Shown piece by piece: positions 1-4,083 of a stretch of 7,625 nt of DNA. How positions within the stretch are numbered: the stretch's first letter is position 1; each line of letters opens with the position of its first letter. The stretch is from Thermoflexales bacterium (GTDB lineage Bacteria; Chloroflexota; Anaerolineae; Fen-1058): positions 1 to 7,625 of the forward strand of contig JAGOBP010000187.1 of NCBI GenBank assembly GCA_017999195.1, given 5' to 3'. A model generated the notes under the pieces. The model did no database searches. It was not told the origin of the DNA and saw only the letters and a program-made list of their open reading frames with translations. A program made the translations under genes and the position numbers.

Positions 1-1486
1 AGGCCGAACCACATTCTTCACCATCGACCAAGTTATCGACGTTGGTATCCGGATCGAGCGGATTGAGATACCACGTCTGATTGCCATAGGCAAAGCCGCG
101 TGCTTCGACACCGTCTTGAAGGCTGTCGCCGTCGGTGTCGGCCCGATCGGGATCGGTGCCGAGCAAGGTTTCTTGCGCGTAGGTCAGCCCGTCGAGGTCG
201 GTGTCGGAGGTGGGCGCGGGAGTGGCCGCCGTTTGAAGTTGGAGGTTGGAGGTTGGAAGTTGGAAGTTGGAAGATAGAGGTTGGACGTTGGATGCCAGCG
301 GATCTGCATGCGGATTCCAGTTCGTCGTGGCGAGTTGCGTTTGTGCGGCGTGTTCGGCTTGCGCGACCAGTTGGTTATTTTCAACTTGCGCGTTTTGCGC
401 GGCGAGGTCGGCAGAGAAAGCATAGACCTGCGTCGCTTGCATGAGCGGGCTAAAGACGATGGCGAAGATGAAGACCAAACTGAGCGCAGTGTACAAAAGG
501 CGCGATCGACGCTGCAAGATCATCAGCGTTACAAAGGCCAACGTGCTGGCAATCGCCAACGCGCTTATGCCAATCGATTGCCAATCCTGCGCGCTGCGCG
601 GCAAGGGCAATGATGCGATGAGGCCCGCCATAGTTTGCGTGGGCGTCGTCGCCTGCGCGATGCGCTCCCGATTAAAGTTGGCGAAATCGGTTTGAATCTG
701 GGCTTCAACGCGTTCGCCGCTGGCTTGCTCCGGGAAGGCGATGTTGACCGCAAGGCGTTGGGGGAAACCATCGGCATCGAGCCACACTTCGCCGCTGCCT
801 AACACGCCGCGATATTGGCTGGACAGATCGAGGCTGAGTCCGGCGGGCAAACGGCCTTGCGCGCTGAGTTCTTTTTCCAGTTGATCGCGCAAGTAGTTGC
901 CAAAGGCTACGCCATCCACATCGAAGGCGAGATGTTGCCCAACCCGATCAGCAATCGGCAAGTCGCCGCCAGCCCGATCGGATGTGGAGGCGTCCGAGAT
1001 CGATCGGACGTTGCGCGCCCCCGCAAAATAGGCCAGCACATCATTGCCGGGCGCGAAGGCGCTCGACACGTCATCGATCGGTTGCCAATCGCCCGTGCCC
1101 GTACGCCCATACGATTTATCGCCGTCCACGCGGACTTGAATCGCTTCGTCCGCATTGGCCACGCTGCCGCCGTTATTCCACAGACTCAGCGTCATGGCGC
1201 GGGCGGGCTGATCGATCTCGCCTTCGACGTGCAACGTGTCTTCACGCGGGCTACGGCCCACGTTCGCCAGTGCGGGCGCGGGATAGGTGGTCTGCACGAT
1301 GTCGGTGGCGAAGCGATAGGTGCCGCTGCGCTGGGCCAGTTGCCACGCCTGCTGAATCTGCTGCGCGGCCTCGACGTTGGCTGCGGCGGGCAAGAGACTG
1401 CCCAGATTCAACGCGATCAACAGTGTGGCGAGACAGAGGATGAGGACGAACGACCTGCGTAGATGAAGTCGCGGTTTGTGGTACAT
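1..1486 (-). CDS. Secreted/membrane protein with C-terminal calcium-binding (TSP3-like) repeats, partial (3' end outside window)
   Basis: An uninterrupted frame of 495 codons runs from the ATG at 1486 to the window edge with no stop; I translated it by hand. Residues 1-36 form a signal peptide (basic start with RRSFVLILCLATLL, AAA just before a likely cleavage). Residues 40-270 are a beta-rich exported region with YRFATDIVQTTYP and VDGDKSYGRTGTGDW; a LolA/LppX-like carrier fold is only a guess. Hydrophobic helices at about 304-324 and 331-348 flank the basic loop QRRSR, which puts both ends outside the cell. Residues 399-419 are a linker of three seven-residue repeats (SNVQPLS, SNFQLPT, SNLQLQT). 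Residues 428-491 carry three Asp-rich loops (D428/D430/D432/E439; D450/D452/D454/E461; D480/N482/D484/E491), like thrombospondin type-3 or anthrax protective-antigen Ca-binding segments. The spacer between loops two and three (GFAYGNQTWYLNPL) fits the latter. The start is supported by the signal peptide and a G-rich element 4 nt upstream. The remaining C-terminal domains and the function are unknown. Confidence 0.85.
   Translation of the reverse strand, partial: MYHKPRLHLRRSFVLILCLATLLIALNLGSLLPAAANVEAAQQIQQAWQLAQRSGTYRFATDIVQTTYPAPALANVGRSPREDTLHVEGEIDQPARAMTLSLWNNGGSVANADEAIQVRVDGDKSYGRTGTGDWQPIDDVSSAFAPGNDVLAYFAGARNVRSISDASTSDRAGGDLPIADRVGQHLAFDVDGVAFGNYLRDQLEKELSAQGRLPAGLSLDLSSQYRGVLGSGEVWLDADGFPQRLAVNIAFPEQASGERVEAQIQTDFANFNRERIAQATTPTQTMAGLIASLPLPRSAQDWQSIGISALAIASTLAFVTLMILQRRSRLLYTALSLVFIFAIVFSPLMQATQVYAFSADLAAQNAQVENNQLVAQAEHAAQTQLATTNWNPHADPLASNVQPLSSNFQLPTSNLQLQTAATPAPTSDTDLDGLTYAQETLLGTDPDRADTDGDSLQDGVEARGFAYGNQTWYLNPLDPDTNVDNLVDGEECGSA
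232..294. repeat. Tandem heptanucleotide repeat, nine units of TTGGARG type, inside a gene
   Basis: Nine consecutive 7-bp units read, on the plus strand, TTTGAAG, TTGGAGG, TTGGAGG, TTGGAAG, TTGGAAG, TTGGAAG, ATAGAGG, TTGGACG, TTGGATG. The central units are nearly perfect and the flanking ones degenerate. The array is 63 bp (21 codons), so it keeps the reading frame of the minus-strand exported protein; three DNA units encode one seven-residue protein repeat. It lies just before the Ca-binding repeats and serves as a linker. Heptamer arrays of this general kind are known as dispersed repeats in some cyanobacteria; membership of such a family here is inference. Confidence 0.85.
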
Positions 1487-1526
1487 CTTGCCCCCGGTGG
1501 TCAAGTTTGGTTTGAGACCGGGGCAA

Positions 1527-1554
1527 AATATATCACAAACTTAAAGATTTAGAA
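1527..1554 (-). promoter_or_regulatory. Candidate extended -10 promoter for the exported protein
   Basis: On the minus strand TGA-TATATT (1535-1527) matches an extended -10 (TGn plus a TATAAT-like hexamer). A weak -35, TTCTAA (1554-1549), lies 16 nt upstream. Transcription would begin near 1520, giving a leader of about 34 nt to the ATG at 1486. The segment is AT-rich compared with the genes on both sides. Confidence 0.45.
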
Positions 1555-1691
1555 GGCGTTGATTTGTTTTTTAAGATTGCTCGGTTGGAGCAGGCTGTGG
1601 CACAGGCGTGCCCCGTTCTCGGCTTCCTCTCAGCGCCGCCTTAGCTAAATTGCGGTTTGTCGGTTGAGTGGACTCTGCCGGAGATAAAATT

Positions 1692-1759
1692 GGGACGCTG
1701 AAAAACGCTGATTTCCGCAGATACAAAAAACCTATGTCTTCGGCGTGAGTCAGCGTCCC
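1692..1759. repeat. Three decamer units plus a 10-bp perfect inverted repeat
   Basis: On the plus strand GGGACGCTGA (1692-1701), AAAACGCTGA (1702-1711) and TTTCCGCAGA (1712-1721) are three adjacent 10-bp units sharing a CGCWGA end. The first unit has an exact inverted copy, TCAGCGTCCC, at 1750-1759, with 48 nt between them. Intergenic phrases of this CGCTGATTTNCGCAGAT type look like a dispersed repeat, which is an impression I could not test here. Confidence 0.6.
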
Positions 1760-1766
1760 CCATAGG
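1725..1766 (-). terminator. Possible rho-independent terminator of the transporter-amidase operon
   Basis: Read on the minus strand, CCTATG (1766-1761) pairs with CATAGG (1736-1731), which is followed at once by six T residues (1730-1725). It begins about 40 nt after the amidase stop. The stem is only 6 bp and AT-containing and the loop is 24 nt, so it would be weak alone. Part of the loop (1759-1750) can pair with the inverted copy further downstream (1701-1692), which might stabilise or compete with the hairpin. Confidence 0.4.
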
Positions 1767-1806
1767 CGCTTTGCTCAGTCCTGATAAAGTTGATTGATCC
1801 GTGATG

Positions 1807-3381
1807 CTAGATCGATGGCCCAGCGGGATAATCGGGCTGCGCCCTGAAATGCGTTTCCAACGCGCCCATCACGGCCAACACGATGTCCTCACGCCAATGC
1901 CGCGCCGCCACCTGCACACCGATCGGCAAACCGGCGCTGCCGCGTTCCACCTGCGCGGCCATCTGCTCGACCGGGTCTTTGCTCATCGGCCGATCGCTTT
2001 CTTCACCGGCCCGGACGCGGCTGGCCGCGACCACACCCGCCGGCATACCCAGCACGTTGAACAAGCGCGCATAACTGTCAAAATCGGGCAGACTGGCTGT
2101 GCTGCCGTGCAACACGGCGGGCAGCGAGGTGGGCGGACAAATGATGGCGTCGAACTGACCGGCCGCCAGCGCCCCGAGAAAACGCGTCCGGTACGCCGCC
2201 CGATCGCCCAGCAGCTGCCAGTACGCTTCAGCTGAGAGTGCGCCGGTTTCCTCGACCAGGTGCGACAATCGCACACGGCCCGAGGCGCGCAAGCGTCCGG
2301 CCAGAAACTTGCGTGCCCGACGAGGAATCTTGTTGCTCTGCAACAAACCTTCAATTTGCGGGGCGGGACGCTCGGTGCCGAGCGCCCGCCGCAGGCCGTT
2401 GAACGCATCCGCCGAAAAGATGCCGAAAAAGCAGCGCATGGCCTCGCTCACATCCGGCGGCGCCCACGCTTCCACCTGCGCGCCCTGCGTCCGCAAAGCC
2501 TCGGCCGCTTCCCGAACCACGCGGCGGATGGCCGGCGCGGCTTGAAAATAGCCGTCGTCGGTGTACATGGCGACGCGCAACCCGCGCAGCGACACATCGC
2601 GCCAGTTAGGCCAGGGGACCGGCGCGATAGTAGGATCAAAGCGTTCCTGTCCTGGCGCGGCCAACACCTCCATCGCCAGCGCGAGATCAGCGACGCTCCG
2701 CGCCATAGGCCCGCTTTGCGGCGGAATGGCTTCCACCAAGCCCATCGAAAAGAACCCGGCAGGTGTATCGAAAATGGTCAGCCGTCCGGCGGTGGGCTTC
2801 AAGCCGTGAATGCCGCAGAAATGCGCGGGTTCGCGAATGCTCCCGCCGACATCGCCCCCCAGCCCCAAAGGCGAGCCGCCCGCTGCGATAATGGCCGCCT
2901 CGCCGCCGCTGCTGCCGCCCGGCGTGCGCGCCAAATTCCACGGATTGTTCGTGCGCCCGTACAGTTGATTGTCGGCCTCGATGTAAATGAGCAGCTGCGA
3001 CACATTGGTCTTGCCCAACACAATCGCCCCCGCATCACGCAGCCGCTTGACGAGCGGGCCATCCTCCGCTGCGCGATGGTTCTTCTGGCTGACCAGCCCC
3101 AAAGTCGTGGCCGTGTCCTTGACCAGAAACTGTTCTTTGATGGTGATGGGCACGCCGTGCAACGGGCCGAGTGCCTCACCCCGGCGCTGCGCCGCATCGG
3201 CGGCGTCAGCCGCTTGACGCGCTTGCTCAAACAGCGGGACGACGAGCGCGTTGATCTTCGGGTTGACGGTCTCGACGCGCGCAATGTGCGCCGCAACGAC
3301 TTCGCGCGCCGACAAGTCCCCGGCCTTGATCCCTTGCGCGATCTCACTGGCCGTCAAAGTCGTAATCGATGTGTCAGTCAT
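1807..3381 (-). CDS. Amidase-signature family hydrolase (FAAH/GatA-like fold)
   Basis: This 524-aa protein is a full-length amidase-signature enzyme that hydrolyses a C-N amide bond; the substrate cannot be read from the sequence. Visible landmarks are the HGVPITIKEQF block with catalytic Lys82, the glycine-serine motif TPGGSSGGEAA with cis-Ser157, and the nucleophile motif GGDVGGSIREPA with Ser181, followed by FCGIHGLKPTAGR. The spacings Lys-Ser 75 and Ser-Ser 24 equal those of mammalian fatty-acid amide hydrolase (Lys142, Ser217, Ser241), and the C-terminal GSAGLPIGVQVAARHWRED resembles the matching FAAH-type segment. No gatB or gatC lies nearby, which argues against a tRNA amidotransferase subunit. 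There is no signal peptide, so it is probably cytoplasmic. The ATG overlaps the end of the preceding small gene by 8 nt and has a good GAGGAG Shine-Dalgarno (3397-3392) 10 nt upstream. It is the last gene of a three-gene operon with a small transporter, so acting on an imported or exported amide is plausible inference. Confidence 0.95.
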   Translation of the reverse strand: MTDTSITTLTASEIAQGIKAGDLSAREVVAAHIARVETVNPKINALVVPLFEQARQAADAADAAQRRGEALGPLHGVPITIKEQFLVKDTATTLGLVSQKNHRAAEDGPLVKRLRDAGAIVLGKTNVSQLLIYIEADNQLYGRTNNPWNLARTPGGSSGGEAAIIAAGGSPLGLGGDVGGSIREPAHFCGIHGLKPTAGRLTIFDTPAGFFSMGLVEAIPPQSGPMARSVADLALAMEVLAAPGQERFDPTIAPVPWPNWRDVSLRGLRVAMYTDDGYFQAAPAIRRVVREAAEALRTQGAQVEAWAPPDVSEAMRCFFGIFSADAFNGLRRALGTERPAPQIEGLLQSNKIPRRARKFLAGRLRASGRVRLSHLVEETGALSAEAYWQLLGDRAAYRTRFLGALAAGQFDAIICPPTSLPAVLHGSTASLPDFDSYARLFNVLGMPAGVVAASRVRAGEESDRPMSKDPVEQMAAQVERGSAGLPIGVQVAARHWREDIVLAVMGALETHFRAQPDYPAGPSI

Positions 3382-3595
3382 GGTCGGTTGTCTCCTCGGT
3401 CATAGTCTGCAATTGATTGTTCAGAAACGCGATCAGTTGATCGAAATTCGCAAAGCCCAGCCGCGTGCCCGTGTGCGGATCTTCCAGGCTGAAGCGCCAC
3501 GGCCCGACCGGTGGCGCGTGGCCCGGCGGACGCTCTTCCCAGAAACGCAGCACATACGATCGATAATGAAGCGAACCCAGCGGCCCCGTCGCCAT
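3374..3595 (-). CDS. Small conserved-looking protein of unknown function (73 aa)
   Basis: The product is a 73-aa soluble protein with no membrane segment or signal. Its core runs from HYRSYVLRFWEE through GPWRFSLEDPHTGTRLGFA to a C-terminal FDQLIAFLNNQLQ helix. I associate this pattern with small uncharacterised Chloroflexota proteins but cannot name a family. I chose the ATG at 3595, 2 nt after the transporter stop, because the longer upstream extension in this frame overlaps the whole transporter gene and reads as low-complexity Gly/Ala/Arg. A weak GGCGG ribosome-binding element precedes it. It ends inside the amidase start (8-nt overlap), so the three genes are probably co-transcribed and translationally coupled. 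A role as an accessory or regulatory partner of the amidase or transporter is inference. Confidence 0.75.
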   Translation of the reverse strand: MATGPLGSLHYRSYVLRFWEERPPGHAPPVGPWRFSLEDPHTGTRLGFANFDQLIAFLNNQLQTMTEETTDHD

Positions 3596-3597
3596 GG

Positions 3598-3969
3598 CTA
3601 CCGCCAATTGATCAGGATCACGCCGCTCACCGCCAGCAGCGCGCCCAGCAATTGCGGCGGCGTCACCGACTCGCGATAAAGCAGCACGCCCGCCGCCAGC
3701 ACGATCAGCGCATACAGCGCCGTTTGCAGCGAACCGATCAGGCTCAACTGCCAACCCGCCACAAAGGCATACGTGAAGCACACGACCTGCACCAGATACA
3801 ACACCACCGCCCCCCACAACCACGGGCTGCGCACGGCCTGCGCCAGATCACCGTAAGCCGTCGCCTTCTTCAACAGCACATCGGCCACCGCCACCGCAAT
3901 GACGGCCACACCAATGCCCACCCATTGCCACAACTTCGGCGCTTGCAGCAAACTCACAGACAATTCCAT
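3598..3969 (-). CDS. Half-size drug/metabolite transporter (EamA/SMR-like, 4 TM)
   Basis: This 123-aa inner-membrane protein has four predicted hydrophobic helices at about residues 16-33, 49-68, 72-96 and 105-121. The end, RESVTPPQLLGALLAVSGVILINW, is typical of the last helix pair of an EamA domain. A single four-helix unit is half of a usual ten-helix EamA transporter and similar in size to SMR proteins such as EmrE, so it presumably dimerises. Asp30 in the first helix (VAVADVLLKK) sits roughly where EmrE has its proton- and substrate-binding Glu14; this is an alignment by eye. A strong AGGAGA Shine-Dalgarno (3981-3976) lies 6 nt upstream of the ATG. It is the first gene of the operon and is divergent from the large regulator. 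Substrate unknown; amines, amino-acid derivatives or cationic compounds are family-level possibilities. Confidence 0.85.
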   Translation of the reverse strand: MELSVSLLQAPKLWQWVGIGVAVIAVAVADVLLKKATAYGDLAQAVRSPWLWGAVVLYLVQVVCFTYAFVAGWQLSLIGSLQTALYALIVLAAGVLLYRESVTPPQLLGALLAVSGVILINWR

Positions 3970-4083
3970 GTGCGGTCTCCTAAAATAATGTCGCGTTTCT
4001 CTGGTCAGACACGTTCGCTTGTGTTATTCTTGAACCCACTATACGCAATCATCGTTTAGGAATCATTTGTTCCGGGGGGCACA
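3970..4083. promoter_or_regulatory. Divergent promoter region between the transporter operon and the regulator
   Basis: This 114-bp region must drive both directions. For the plus strand, TGGTCA (4002-4007) and TATTCT (4025-4030) are 17 nt apart, a fair sigma-70 match. For the minus strand, TATAGT (4043-4038) is a near-consensus -10 with only a poor -35 (ATGATT, 4066-4061). Two direct copies of AATCAT, at 4047-4052 and 4061-4066, start 14 bp apart and overlap the minus-strand promoter. That could be an operator, although so short a repeat may be chance. The regulator start has a G-run (4074-4079) 4 nt before the ATG. Confidence 0.5.

Larger units (their letters stand above)
1487..1806. other. 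Intergenic region between the amidase stop and the exported-protein start
   Basis: This 320-bp gap separates two minus-strand genes and contains no convincing ORF. From right to left it holds a terminator-like hairpin (1766-1725), a decamer/inverted-repeat element (1692-1759), a GC-rich stretch around 1581-1660 with a small 5-bp palindromic stem (GGCAC 1599-1603 / GTGCC 1608-1612), an AT-rich stretch, and the promoter candidate for the exported protein. The rest shows nothing recognisable. Confidence 0.7.

Noticed and set aside
815..1462. Plus-strand open frame of 215 codons antisense to the exported protein
   Set aside because: No recognisable motif or ribosome-binding site; the minus-strand frame on the same DNA has a signal peptide, membrane helices and Ca-binding repeats and runs without a stop to the edge.
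1599..1612. Small palindrome GGCAC-AGGC-GTGCC as a terminator or repeat half
   Set aside because: A 5-bp stem with no T-run on either strand; recorded only as part of the intergenic description.
2260..3405. Long plus-strand open frame of 381 codons antisense to the amidase
   Set aside because: It is rich in Arg/His/Gln/Ala with no domain or start signal and lies fully opposite a clear amidase, so it is a GC-driven shadow frame.
3596..3823. N-terminal extension of the 73-aa protein up to an ATG at 3823
   Set aside because: The extension overlaps the transporter gene in another frame and is Gly/Ala/Arg low complexity; the ATG at 3595 directly after the transporter stop is the natural operon start.
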